From: Nymphaea colorata
Lineage: Eukaryota; Streptophyta; Magnoliopsida; Nymphaeales; Nymphaeaceae
Reading direction: 5' to 3'
Assembly: GCF_008831285.2 (NCBI RefSeq)
Contig: NC_045138.2
Span: 5,609,205 to 5,673,204 of the forward strand
DNA: 64,000 bases
Of this stretch, positions 1 to 10,259 are shown piece after piece. A program made the position numbers and the translations under genes. Below the pieces are notes generated by a model, which worked only from the letters and a program-made list of their open reading frames with translations, ran no database searches and had not been told where the DNA came from. The stretch's first letter is position 1. Each line of letters opens with the position of its first letter.

Positions 1-480
1 AACACATGCTTTGAACCAACTTGTTTTTATGGGAAAAATGTTGATTTTTTTATTATCAAAATGTAGATGCTATGACAGTCATTCATTTTTTTCTTGTCAT
101 AAAAACACTATTAAAACCTAAAAATGGATCAATCTAATATATATTTCACTTCAACCTATCCTTAAAATCATATTGTTACTGTTTCGTTTTTGTCCTTGAC
201 CTGTTTATACCAATATTTTACGTCAATACGCTCCCCCATTTATTAAAATGAGTTTCTTTGATAATTGGGCCTCAAATCTTGGCGATCCCACAAGAGATTA
301 CCATTGGACAATGATGGCAACCTTTGTACCATTTCGACCAACTCATGGGCTTGGGCCCTTTGGTTTGACGGATTCCAACCTACCCCTAGCTGTTTCGGCT
401 TCAACCCTAAAAGGGCTAAGAACCAGAACAACTATTTAGTAATGAACCCATTTATAAACCCTTGAAGATCCCTTACAATT
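1..480 (-). promoter_or_regulatory. 5' flank of a minus-strand P450 (locus L) lying left of the window
   Basis: Read on the minus strand, this matches the upstream regions of the plus-strand P450 copies, for example 28440-28830. Shared landmarks are the block around 'taatctcttgtggg', a conserved 'gtcatagcatctac' segment and the 'aaacaagttg' segment found about 160-190 bp before the ATG in other copies. The TATA box and start codon would fall just outside position 1. The downstream gene is inferred and not seen. Confidence 0.7.
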
Positions 481-1232
481 TTCAATACAAGACTAAATTT
501 TTGTATACACATAGTTTGAGAAAATTGTACAATCGGTTTCCATTTTAAAGATTTTTATTTTTTTATTTTTTCCTTTTCTAGGTCAAATCTAATTATGGGG
601 AAAATGTCAATAAAGCTTTTTTATATTTTTTTCTAGGTCAAACTCCTTCACATATTAAATTTCAGCTCAATTTCATGATATTTTGGACAATAGGGAAAAC
701 AATCATGAGAAAGAAAATCAAGCCAATAAAGCTTTGGACAATAGAGAAAACAATAATGAGACAGAAAATCTAGACTGTAAAGTTCTGTGAGTGTTTAGAG
801 TGGGGTAAGAGCTTAATTAATGAGCTCCTCTCCTGCATGACATGTGGACCGTGGCGGTGGCCAGTGGGGCCATCTCCGTGCCTCTAGTGGGCCGTGGGGC
901 CACGCGTCTAATACTGATGAGGGGATACATCAAGTTCCCACAACGCACAAGCATTCAATATGTCTCGCCAAGTTGTACAATTTTCCAACAATGTACAATT
1001 TTAATATGATTAATAAAAACTTTTGAATTCTACAACAATAGAAAATTCCTCGTTTAGCAACTCAAGAACTCCACCCAATAGTTTTAAGGGGCATAATATA
1101 GCTAGTCGGACGAGTAGATGCTTAGAAGACATGTCGTTCGGTTCCCATGAGTGGTACACTCTTGGGATGTAAAAGTTTGAATCGCAACCCTCAAATTGAA
1201 GGGTTTAGTGGACCCCACCTAGGTCCAACATT
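481..1232 (-). repeat. Inverted, diverged copy of the A-to-Y intergenic spacer
   Basis: The reverse complement aligns by eye with about 27090-28400 of the plus-strand array. It includes the GC-rich 'ggcccca' block (about 840-905), the repeated 'actttac' and 'tgtccaa' segments and the poly-pyrimidine stretch. No gene is supported; the short open frames here are incidental. Divergence from the plus-strand copies is far greater than among those copies, so this is an older duplicate. Confidence 0.65.
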
Positions 1233-1653
1233 AGGGATGTCAATATATCCGATTTGAATCGGATATCTGACCGATCCGATCCAAAAAATAGGATATGAAA
1301 AAAAAAATATCCGATTAAGAAATTGGATAGGATTCAGATTTGATAAAGGGCATCCGATCGGATTCAGATATACATAAATATCCAATCGGATTCAGATACA
1401 GATTCAAATCAGATTCATTTTTAGACAAATATCTAATATCTAATGCTATTAAATTTTGAAAATTGGCAAAATCCTGTTCAAAATTTGGATTCGGATTCAG
1501 ATATAAATATAGTCCGAATTGTAAAATCGGATTTCAGATTCAGATTCGAATATCATTTTTCTTTATTCGAATTCAAATCCGAACATATGAATGTCTGAAA
1601 AAACAGATATGATTAAGGATATATCGATCCGAATCCGATCAGTTGACATCTCT
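1233..1653. mobile_element. MITE-like element 1
   Basis: About 420 bp with imperfect terminal inverted repeats: AGGGATGTCAA at the left and TTGACATCTCT at the right, 10 of 11 matching. The interior is made of degenerate repeats of a 'ggatatccgat' / 'ggattcagat' theme on both strands. A TA dinucleotide lies at each edge, but no longer target duplication is clear. It has no coding capacity. It lies in the part of the spacer that is absent from the plus-strand copies. Confidence 0.5.
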
Positions 1654-1805
1654 ATCCGGCATAACCTGTCAGGAGGAATACTTCTTCGGGTAGTGGTTGT
1701 TAATCTCCTACTTACCCAAAAAAAAAACTGCACCAAATAGTTTAGCAACATTGAGATATTTTGATGGCAAACTGATCCAATTTTATGGCTGCTTTAAGGG
1801 TGCAC

Positions 1806-2220
1806 CTAGGAATGTAAGTTAATCCAATTCAAACTGGATATATTACTGATCTCCTTCATAAAATTGGATATGGAAAAAAAAAAATCTAATGACCAAATTA
1901 TATTGGATTTATGAAATGATATCCGAACGGATTCAGCTTTAAAAAAAAATATTCGATCAGATCCACAGCTGTATTTATATTCATTTGGATAAATATCACA
2001 TATCTAATATCGATCCATTTTGATAGTCAGTTCTTTAACATATTGAAAATGCAGTTTGGATTTGGTTTCAAAGATGGTTTCAGATTGGGCTTGTGAATTT
2101 AAAAATCATATTCAAACCATATTTGGATTGCTAATTCGGATGTCATATGATTTTTTTATTTGCAATTATATCTGCATTCAAATCCCAAAATGAGAGCATT
2201 CATTGACATTACATTCCTAG
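1806..2220. mobile_element. MITE-like element 2
   Basis: About 415 bp bounded by a perfect 12-bp inverted repeat, CTAGGAATGTAA / TTACATTCCTAG, with TGCA tetranucleotides just outside both ends. The interior carries the same degenerate 'ggatatcc / cggattcag' motifs as the element at 1233-1653, so the two appear to be diverged relatives. There is no open reading frame of note. Confidence 0.55.
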
Positions 2221-4022
2221 TGCAACAACTTTTAATTAATTTTTATTCAGATCTTTCATATTTTTGTTAAAAACTGACTTTTCAATATCTTTGACCAATT
2301 CCATTAAATTGGTAGGTCGGCCAACTCAATTAATCAATAGCCGTGAAAATTGGTTTAGAAATTGAATTTCACAACATTGTTAGGAATTACACTGGAAGGA
2401 AAAGTAAAAAGACTTTTCTCATATGGCTCAGCTATGATTTTTTCCTTATAAGCACAAAATAAAAAAAAAAAAACTTTTAGTTAGACAAGCCAAATATATT
2501 TTCCAAATTTTCTACATTAACCCAATTAATTTTTTTCAAATTACACCCAATATATTATTTTCTATTTTTTGGGGAAGAGGATGGGTGCAAAGTGAATTTC
2601 GCCCATCGTCGAGCCGGATTATGAAAAAAATAGTCATGCTAATTCCAAAGCAAAGTCCTATACAAGCTGAATTGGCATCAGCATCAATGCTGACAAAGTT
2701 GGTCTGAATAGACCGACAATTATTAAATTGACGGCAATTTTATGAAAATTTTAAAATATTTTAAGATTTTCTGGAATTTGAATTTTTAATATATTTTTAT
2801 TTTTGACAAAAAAGGAGGAAAATAATAACTTTGATAACTTATAAATATTAAGATTTTTTAGGAAAAGTGAACAACCACACTTTTGTAATTTATTTCGTAC
2901 AAAGGGTGTGTGCGAGCAATTTAAGAATTACTGCGGCTGTGTGGAGTCCACCAATTATTAGTTCATGTACAATATAATACCATGCATCCATTCATTGTTT
3001 TTTTCTAAATGTTTGGAATAATTCAGCATGTTGGCACCTCGTACAGCAACCAGCTGACTGGATTTTCTAAAAATTTATCCAGTCAATTCAACTTTATAAT
3101 ACTCTGTCTAGACTTTTGGGGAAATTAATTGATAGAAAATTTTACACTGAGAGGCCAAGCTTTCCACATTATTTTGAAAAACTGTAGATATCATTTTTTA
3201 TTTGACATCAACTATCAACGCTCCTCAAGGCACTTTGTTATATACATCATTTTACCATCGAAAGTGGAATGACATATTGGCTTCAATGGCATACATAATA
3301 AATAACCTTCTGTAAGCCACATCTATCTCATGCATGTAGATTTAAAAATTGGTTGGAAATGATGTTATTTCTTTGTCTCTTCTTTTTCTGTTTTGTCTTG
3401 TCAACTTGAGAACTTCTGTTTGATTTCTTTCGTGTAACTTATTCCATTGACTGAGTTTTAACAAATTGTAAAAATTTCGTGTAATTAAATTTTTAGGGTG
3501 TGAAGCTACTGGTAAAGCTTTGCTTCAAATTGAAGCTTGGCAGTAAACAAATGGGTGGATCTGATTTGAGGGTTTTGTCATTTTTTGTTGTTTCTTCTGT
3601 TTGAACTTTATAAAAAAAAAACAGTTGGTCCAATTTAAGCCCCAAGTAGAAATATCTCATACTCAACTGTATTATATTAAGTTTATATAGTTGTGATGGC
3701 AGTTTGATTTATTGTAATAGACAATTGAACAAAAATAATTTAAAAAAAAAAGTGAAATAATACTATTATGTGACGAAAATGTTTATCACTCATTGACTCT
3801 ATATATATACAGTTGAGGGGCACAACACAGTTGGTTGGGCTGATATTGGTTGGGCTGATACGCATGCAGATCGCATTGTCGTCAATTGTTTTTTGAGTCA
3901 AAGGCGGTGCGTGGCCCCCTGCTAAAGGTGTTCTGTTAATATATTAGATTTAGGTCAGATATCCAGCTGAATATTTTTGAAAAAATAGGATACAGGCAAA
4001 AAAATAATATCTGCAACAACAC
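2221..4022. other. AT-rich non-coding stretch, nothing recognised
   Basis: I see no gene, RNA or complete element here. The sequence is AT-rich with homopolymer runs. A short 'agatatccagctgaatat' segment near 3957 recalls the interior motif of the two MITE-like elements. The stretch is an insertion relative to the plus-strand A-to-Y spacer. Confidence 0.4.
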
Positions 4023-4720
4023 GATCATTATTATCTTCATTTTTTCTATCTTATTTTTTACTATTTATATTTTCTCCCAACAATTGAAAGCAATATTTTT
4101 TGATGTACCACTTCTTACTGCGGTTAAGACATAACATATTCTTGAAACTTGACCTTGATTTGCTTCCATTTTTATGTGTACATTTCTCTCTCTTGAATTT
4201 ATTTTTCTCCCTTTTTTTAGTGACAAATTCTAGACTTTTAGATTTTCTTCTCATCTATTCATTTAAAACACCAACCTTAACAAGCTTCATAAAAGTAATA
4301 CTATTTGACATAGAGTTAGTGAGTGAGACCCAAAATGTCTCATATGAATCTAGTGGAGTGAGAAAAAACCAAGGTTCAAAAACTACATCTTCAAATTTTA
4401 GACTCACGTCCAGCAATTGATTAATAAGTCGTTGGAATTCATTCAAGCGATCGACAACAAAATTTCCTTATGCTTAACTTGCATCATCCATATTATTGCC
4501 GGTCTATGAAGCATGCAAACTTTCAAGTGAGGACCATAATGTCTTCAAATGCTTCTCATGCTGAACGTAATATAGACATTCTCATCAACAAATTATCGGA
4601 TAAAATCTACACCTCCCCTCATGCTCAAACTTTCAATCTTCATTACTGATAGATTCTGGCTTTTGAGTTGTAAATATTAGAAGATGCATAATCTTCACAA
4701 ACAAAAATCCATTCACTTTG
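4023..4720 (-). pseudogene. Decayed Ty1/copia gag remnant
   Basis: On the minus strand, 4255-4446 reads like the copia gag segment 'NEFQxLxNQLLxxxxxFEDxV...' followed by an 'LDSYETFWVSLTNS' stretch. After a stop codon, 4051-4254 continues with a Lys/Arg/Ser-rich tail. It ends in a damaged zinc knuckle (CLNRSKKWYIKKYC, where the family has CxxCxxxxHxxxxC). The layout is that of Tnt1-type gag proteins. Stops and the lost His show it is dead. It is not the same element as those at 8104 or 29041. The assignment rests on pattern recognition. Confidence 0.6.
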
Positions 4721-4802
4721 TTTTGTGTAGATTATAATTTGTGTCAATCGAACTAATCACCTGACTTGTGGTAATGATGTTTATTCTTGAACCAAAAGCT
4801 TC

Positions 4803-5263
4803 GATACCATTTACGTTGGGAAAAGCAGGCACAAACCAAATGATGAAGTTTTACAAACAATGGCAATGACTAAAAATACCTGTAAATAAGCATTTTTATT
4901 CTGTGCAAATAAACGAACAATATTTCTTCCACCCGCACTCCCAAATAAAACTTTTATTAATTAAGAGATTTCAGTGGACGGGAACGTAACAACCAATGAA
5001 ATAAAAGCAAACACCAAAAGAAGATAAATACTAATTTTCTACATGGAAATCCCACGAAAAAGTAAGAGATAAATGCCACAAGGTTGAGAGCAATCCGATA
5101 ACAAAAAATCGACAGATCACCACAAGGTAGATAGATCTCATGACAAAGTCATCTTTCTCTTGCCCCAATGGTCATAAAAAAGTGAAGAAAAAAGAACAAT
5201 GAAGAACCTCACACAAGAAATTGAAGTTTTCTTTCCCTCTCTATTAATGCCTCTTGTTGCTTC
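4803..5263 (-). mobile_element. Probable 5' LTR and primer-binding remnant of the same decayed copia
   Basis: On the minus strand a sequence close to a copia primer-binding site (TGGTATCGAAGC, at about 4798-4809) follows a stretch of about 450 bp. That stretch contains the 'catggaaatcccacgaaaaag' type of motif common in plant copia LTRs. The gag remnant lies downstream at 4051-4720, in the right order. The LTR ends are not clean (no obvious TG...CA), so the borders are approximate. Confidence 0.4.
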
Positions 5264-6132
5264 GAGTCAGTGGAGAACATAAAAACCCCAAGCAATGAAG
5301 AAGAAAACCCCAAGCCAACACTCGCATAAAAACATCCTATCCCCTTTTTCTTCCCTCATCTATTTAAATTTTTGTAATTTCAATCCACAAAATTGTTGCT
5401 TATTTGCATGTTTTCAATGCTTTCCACTCAAGTACGAGTGAAAAAAAAATGCCTTTTCACCTTCCACCTTGGTTTGGAAAGGATCCTCCAAAATGAGGTG
5501 ATCCAAACTTAGAGTTCTGTTAAAAATCGTTTTATATTACTACTACAAAACTACTTGTTCTCTGCTTTAGTTTTACCTGTCTGCGCTCAAAATTTGGCCA
5601 ACGTGTGCCAATTTTATTTGACGATTTCAAGTATGTTACCTTGTTTTCCTTCAAATTTTCTTATTGCTATTCATGCATCAACTTCAAATTTAAAAATGCA
5701 TCACAAGCTGCTTTACCCCACTTCTGTTGCTATTTATTCAGTTTGGGTGAGCAGGAGGGAACCCACCGCTGGGGTGAGAAGTTGAAATCTCTTCAACTTG
5801 ACCCAGATGAACTTATGGTTACTTCCCTAACTCAGAGAGTAGTGTCCATGGTAGTTTCCTGACCAGAAAAGTAGCATCTACAAGAATTCAACGCGCAATT
5901 AAGTAAGATTTTACTGATCCACTAATCCGACCAGCTACACTATGTTCCTTGAAACTCAGTACCTATTCAGACACCCCAACATGATCAATTAACATGCAAC
6001 ATCTAGAATTTTCCTTTTGTCTAACATTCTAATTTATTTTCACCACATTATTCATTTTGAATTGAACTGGAAAATTTGTTCAAAAAATGAAACCATAAAC
6101 CTGCCATATCATCGGTAATGTTATTGCATACA
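5264..6132 (-). repeat. 3' flank of P450 locus M (inverted relative to the array)
   Basis: The reverse complement matches the region after gene A exon 2 (about 25935-27080). Shared features are the 'gaataggtactgagtttcaagg' type segment, the 'tgagcgc' and 'ggccaga' blocks and the 'caccttccacc' segment. No coding region is supported; the short open frames between 5555 and 5862 are also present only in degenerate form in the plus-strand copies. Confidence 0.6.
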
Positions 6133-6765
6133 CTAAAAACAAGTAACAAATAGAGGTGGGGAGGGAGGCCTCAAAAGCACTCTAAGCGGAGTTGCTTTGG
6201 GCAGGGCTAGGCCATGTCCCTCGGTCATGTCAACTGGCTCATTCATGGGTGTAAACCATTCAAAGCTCTGCAGCAAGCGTGTCAAAGTTAGGTGAAGAAC
6301 TTGCATGGCCATCCACCAGCCAATGCAGATCCTCCTTCCCGATCCAAATGGCAAGAACGCAAAGCCTTGACCACCAAAGCTGGTCATCTCACTGCCGCTG
6401 CTCAAGAACCTCTCTGGCTTGAACTCTTCTGGGTCTGTCCACAATGTCGGGTCGTGATGAATCTTCCATGCGTTAACAAAAAGGTCGAGCCAACCGGCAC
6501 ATCGAACCCACCAAGTTGAATGGGTTCCATTGACTCGTGTGGGAGCAAAAGTGGTGTCGCTGGGTATAGGCGCATTGACTCTTTGACTATGGCCTGCAAG
6601 TAAGGCAAGTTGTTGATGTCTGATTCGTCCACCTTGTCGGTCTTTGCCCACGTGGCAGTCCAACTCATCTTGGGCCTTCTTTAAGATATGTGGGTTGTTT
6701 AGCAAAAGAGAGAGAGCCCACTCAAGTGTGATTGCTGTGGCCTCCGTCCGGGTGACTACCAAAAC
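6133..6765 (-). pseudogene. CYP82-type P450 exon 2, locus M, frameshifted
   Basis: This is the second exon of a CYP82-like P450 on the minus strand, beginning after a good acceptor (attattccag, ending at 6766). It keeps the EWALSLLLNNPH segment, ExxR (KESMRL), PERF and the haem loop FGSGRRICIG with its Cys. Several lesions are visible. The I-helix AGTE is TRTE. One extra base near 6627 shifts frame, and one lost base near 6500 restores it, so the region between is read in two frames. The usual TAG stop is changed to TTG, giving a short read-through tail. No exon 1 is present on this strand; it would fall in the intron and gap to the right. A non-functional copy is the best reading. Confidence 0.85.
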
Positions 6766-7451
6766 CTGGAATAATTCAGGACAATGGAGGTTGGTGGTAA
6801 GTAGATCTATTGCCTTTACTGGTGCCCAGATCCTAGGCTGATCTAATGTCGCTTTTATGTACGCAAACAAACACTAGCTTTTTCCATTATGTGAAAAAGA
6901 AGAATTGAGATCCTTAGTTTATATCCAAAACCATGTCTGATGTCGATAGGAGTAGGGTGTGACATAATGTTTGTGGACCTTTCAGATACAAGACTATCAA
7001 ATGCCCCTTAAATATAAAATACAAGAACATGCCTGGATTAAAATTGGAAGAGGGTCTGATATTAAATCCATAGATCTCAAATCATGAGGATCCATCGATC
7101 TCAAATCTTGAAAATTTAAAATTAGAGAGAATCAAACGTCCTTATGGTTGTGTTTGATAGCATCGGATCTAAGATTCGAGACTACATAAAAAGGTGTGCT
7201 TTGGGATCTCAATTAGCATAAATTTAATTCATACTACATGTTAACAATCATGAATTGGGGAGAGGGGGGGGGTATCGATCTTAAATTCAGATCCTAGGGA
7301 TATAAGATCACAAAGGATCTCAAATCCATGGTGCAATAAAGACAACCTATATTTTTTCACTTTATTTATGGACCATATATAAGGTAGTGGATCAAAGGTT
7401 AATTCGATCGGTTTTGATTTCAAAAGAAAATGAAAATCCATGTCTAAATGT
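6766..7451 (-). other. Intron remnant of locus M up to the assembly gap
   Basis: The reverse complement resembles the P3 intron at about 19960-20690. Shared features are the 'aacctttgattt' stretch, the 'tccataaa..gtgaaaa' segment, the repeated 'gatttgag / ctcaaatcc' motifs and 'aaaagggaca'-type sequence. It is cut off by the run of N. No coding sequence was seen. Confidence 0.6.
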
Positions 7452-7551
7452 NNNNNNNNNNNNNNNNNNNNNNNNNNNNNNNNNNNNNNNNNNNNNNNNN
7501 NNNNNNNNNNNNNNNNNNNNNNNNNNNNNNNNNNNNNNNNNNNNNNNNNNN
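7452..7551. other. Assembly gap of exactly 100 N
   Basis: A run of exactly 100 N is the usual placeholder for a gap of unknown length. Left of it lies a minus-strand P450 intron, and right of it a plus-strand P450 5' flank. Confidence 0.98.
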
Positions 7552-7940
7552 TAATCTCTTGTGGGGTCGCGCCAAGATCTTGAAGCCCAATTATCAAAGA
7601 ACCCCATTTTAATAAATAGGGCACGCATTGACCTAAAATATTGGAATAAACCGGTCAAGACAAAAACCAAACCCATTAAATATGATGTAACAGTATGATC
7701 TTGAGCTTAGGTTGATGTGAAAATATATATTAAATTGATTCATTTCTAGGTTTTAATAGTGTTTTTATGACAAGAAAAAAATGAATGGCTGTCATAGCAT
7801 CTACGTTTCATAATAGAAAAATCAACATTATCAACACATGTGTTATATCAAAGTATTTTTTATATTTAGGATGGTTATTTTATATTCAAAACAACTTTTT
7901 AATGAAAAAATTGAAAGGTTTGTTTCTTTTTTGCTAGCAA
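7552..7940 (+). promoter_or_regulatory. Truncated 5' flank of pseudogene P2
   Basis: Matches the upstream region of the Y-type P450s (compare 28600-28920), including 'taatctcttgtggggtcg', 'caaagaacccc' and 'ttgaaaggtttgtttctttttt'. The match breaks off just before the TATA box and resumes inside exon 1. The TATA box, 5' UTR, start codon and membrane anchor are therefore deleted. Confidence 0.65.
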
Positions 7941-8103
7941 GATGCCGATGACTACCGCAAACCAACAGTTCTTGGCCAATAGTTGGACACCTTGGCCTGC
8001 TCACTGGCTACCGTTTCAGAAAAGCACGGGCCTCCATTGTGGTGAGCAGCATGGACCTCGCCAAGGAGTGGTTCACTGTCAATGACTGAGCCTTCGCCGG
8101 TCG
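7941..8103 (+). pseudogene. P450 pseudogene P2, exon 1 fragment left of the copia insertion
   Basis: This aligns with CYP82 exon 1 from the proline hinge (PGGRWPIVGHL region) through AIVVSSMDLAKE..FTVND to the FAGR motif. The start codon and anchor are missing. An internal deletion removes the TTPLYRTLAALSEK to QLGQRR part, and a TGA replaces the Arg codon after FTVND. The exon is split at 8103 by the element 8104-13694 and resumes at 13695 in the middle of the same FAGRPP motif. Confidence 0.8.
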
Positions 8104-8424
8104 TGATAGAAAACATGAGAAGGAAGCGACAAGGAAGGGAGCAACTGCAATTTTACGTGGTTCGGCACTTTGACCTACGTCCACAGAAGAAGAAGAGGCT
8201 GCTGTTTTATTTATCCTCACACCCTTACAATCAAAGAGAAAAAAGGGGGTTTTATACATTTCAAAGGGACGATAACCAGGAAGCCGTTATTTGATCTTTC
8301 CATAAAACAGAAAAGATTTTCTTCCTTCTCATCGTGACTTTCCTTCCTTCTCATTGTAACTGCAAAATATTGTTGATCTTGATTTTTTTGGCAGCAACAA
8401 TCTTCTTCCACAAATCTCGCAACA
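8104..8424 (-). repeat. 3' LTR of the copia element
   Basis: Begins TGTTG and ends CTATCA in element orientation. It is identical to the partner at 13374-13694 by direct reading. The polypurine tract lies immediately inside it at 8425-8440. Confidence 0.95.
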
Positions 8425-8440
8425 ATCTCCCCCTCAAGTT
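8425..8440 (-). promoter_or_regulatory. Polypurine tract
   Basis: Reads CTTGAGGGGGAGAT on the minus strand, directly next to the 3' LTR start. This is the position and composition used to prime plus-strand DNA synthesis in copia elements. Confidence 0.85.
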
Positions 8441-10239
8441 GGAGGACAGATATCAATCTGTCCCAACTTGTTTATAATGCTTTGATGCTTCTCACGCGCA
8501 AGGCTCTTGGTGAAGATATCAGCCAACTGATTTTCACTTTTAACATGGCAAGTTTTGATAGTTCCATCTTGAATTTTTTCTCTAATGAAGTGACAGTCAA
8601 CTTCAATGTGTTTGGTCATTTCATGAAAGACTGGATTTGCTCCGATATAGATTGCGGCCATATTATCACATATAAGCTTTATAGGGTTTCGCACATCAAT
8701 ATTCATATCCTTCAGAAGGGCTTTAATCCACACAAGTTCACATGTACATCCAGCCATAGCTCTGTATTCTGCTTCAGCACTTGATCGAGCAACTACAGAC
8801 TGTTTTTTGCTTCTCCAAGTTACAAGATTTCCTCCAACGAATGTGCAGAAACCAGATGTGGATCTTCGATCATTTGGATCCCCTGCCCAGTCTGCATCAG
8901 TATAACTCACGACATCTAAGGGCAGGTCACGTCTCATTAAAATTCCTTTTCCGGGGCATCTTTTCAAATACCTCAAGATTCTATGGGCAGCTTCAATGTG
9001 AGTTGATCTTGGAGAATGCATAAACTGGCTAATGAGGCTTACAGCATATGATATGTCTGGTCTTGTAACAGTTAGATATATGAGCTTACCAACGAGTTTC
9101 TGAAAGCTTTGAATATTCTCGACTAGTTCTCCTTCATCTTTCTTTAATTTACAATTGGTTTCAAGTGGTGCTTCTGCTGGTTTGGCACCCAAGCATCCTG
9201 TTTCTTTCAATAGATCTAAAGTATATTTCCTTTGGCAAAGAAAGACTCCTTTGTTTGAGTGTGCAACTTCAATCCCTAAGAAGAATCTTAGTATTCCCAA
9301 ATCTTTGATTTCAAATAGCTGATTTAGATAGTCTTTGACGCGTGGCATAAAATCAACATCATCACCTGTCATTATTATGTCATCCACATAGACTAGGAGA
9401 ATGCAAATTTTAGAATTCCTTAAAGACGTAAACATAGTATGATCAGCACTACTTCTTTTGAAGCCCATTTTTGAAAGTGTATCACTGAGACGAGAGAACC
9501 AAGCTCGCGGTGACTGTTTTAAACCATAAAGAGCCTTTTTCAACTTACATACGTACCTGTGTTCATTCTTTATGCCTTTTGGAGCCTCCATATAGACTTC
9601 CTCGTTGAGATCACCATGAAGAAAAGCATTTTTCACATCAAGTTGAGTCAGAGGCCATTTCCTGTTTGCTGCTACTGAGATTAAAGTACGGACAGAACTC
9701 ATCTTTGCAATGGGAGCAAATGTTTTAGTATAGTCAATACCTTCAGTTTGAGTAAATCCTTTGGCGACCAAGCGAGCTTTATAGCGCTCTACACTTCCAT
9801 CACTGTTATATTTTATTCGATAGACCCACTTGCATCCAACTAGCTTCTTGCCATCAGGTAGAGGAACAAGATCCCATGTCTGATTTTTTTTCAATGCTGC
9901 AAGCTCCTCTTCCATTGCATTACACCACTTTGGATCAGATTTTGCCTCCTCATAGGTTTTTGGTTCGTGTTGGGAGTATGTGTTTAGGATATAGGATTTA
10001 TAGTGAATGGGTAGATTTTCGAAAGATAGGTATTGGTCTATGGAATGTTTTTTGTTTGCTGTAAGATAGGTGTAATAGTCACTAAATTTTGTTGGTGCTC
10101 TAGTAGGCCGAGTGGATCGTCTAGTGGAATTTTCTGGTTGGCTTGGGTTACTGAAGTTGGAATTTAGCTCGGTGGAAAGAGTGTTGAGATTGATGTTGGT
10201 ATCAGGTTGTTCAGTTCTTAGAGGCGGAAGTAAGGACAC
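8434..10239 (-). CDS. Copia reverse transcriptase and RNase H
   Basis: 601 residues from the first ATG; the frame is already open from about 10290. It opens with a Ser/Pro-rich linker (RRSTRPTRAPTKFSDY), then the RVT_2 domain: CKWVYRIKYNSDGSVERYKAR from about residue 136, a QLDVKNAFLHGDL segment near 199, and the catalytic YVDD at about 284-287. RNase H starts near residue 455 with YTDADWAGD and contains RRSTSGF and SSAEAEYRA. The C-terminus ends with the typical QLADIFTKSL. All key residues look intact, but the segment is one base out of frame with the integrase frame upstream, so a full polyprotein would not be made without a shift or a sequence correction. Confidence 0.93.
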   Translation of the reverse strand: MSLLPPLRTEQPDTNINLNTLSTELNSNFSNPSQPENSTRRSTRPTRAPTKFSDYYTYLTANKKHSIDQYLSFENLPIHYKSYILNTYSQHEPKTYEEAKSDPKWCNAMEEELAALKKNQTWDLVPLPDGKKLVGCKWVYRIKYNSDGSVERYKARLVAKGFTQTEGIDYTKTFAPIAKMSSVRTLISVAANRKWPLTQLDVKNAFLHGDLNEEVYMEAPKGIKNEHRYVCKLKKALYGLKQSPRAWFSRLSDTLSKMGFKRSSADHTMFTSLRNSKICILLVYVDDIIMTGDDVDFMPRVKDYLNQLFEIKDLGILRFFLGIEVAHSNKGVFLCQRKYTLDLLKETGCLGAKPAEAPLETNCKLKKDEGELVENIQSFQKLVGKLIYLTVTRPDISYAVSLISQFMHSPRSTHIEAAHRILRYLKRCPGKGILMRRDLPLDVVSYTDADWAGDPNDRRSTSGFCTFVGGNLVTWRSKKQSVVARSSAEAEYRAMAGCTCELVWIKALLKDMNIDVRNPIKLICDNMAAIYIGANPVFHEMTKHIEVDCHFIREKIQDGTIKTCHVKSENQLADIFTKSLAREKHQSIINKLGQIDICPPT

Positions 10240-10259
10240 ATCATTTTGGACGGTTTTGT

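Noticed and set aside
1233..2220. Repeated short words as a CRISPR-like or satellite array
   Set aside because: Spacing is irregular and repeats are degenerate; eukaryotic context; terminal inverted repeats fit MITE-like elements better.
7241..7676. Open frames with long runs of X
   Set aside because: They cross the 100-N gap.
8082..8456. Open frames in both strands across the copia LTR
   Set aside because: Identical frames occur in both LTRs (13373-13681); they are non-coding LTR sequence with a TATA box.
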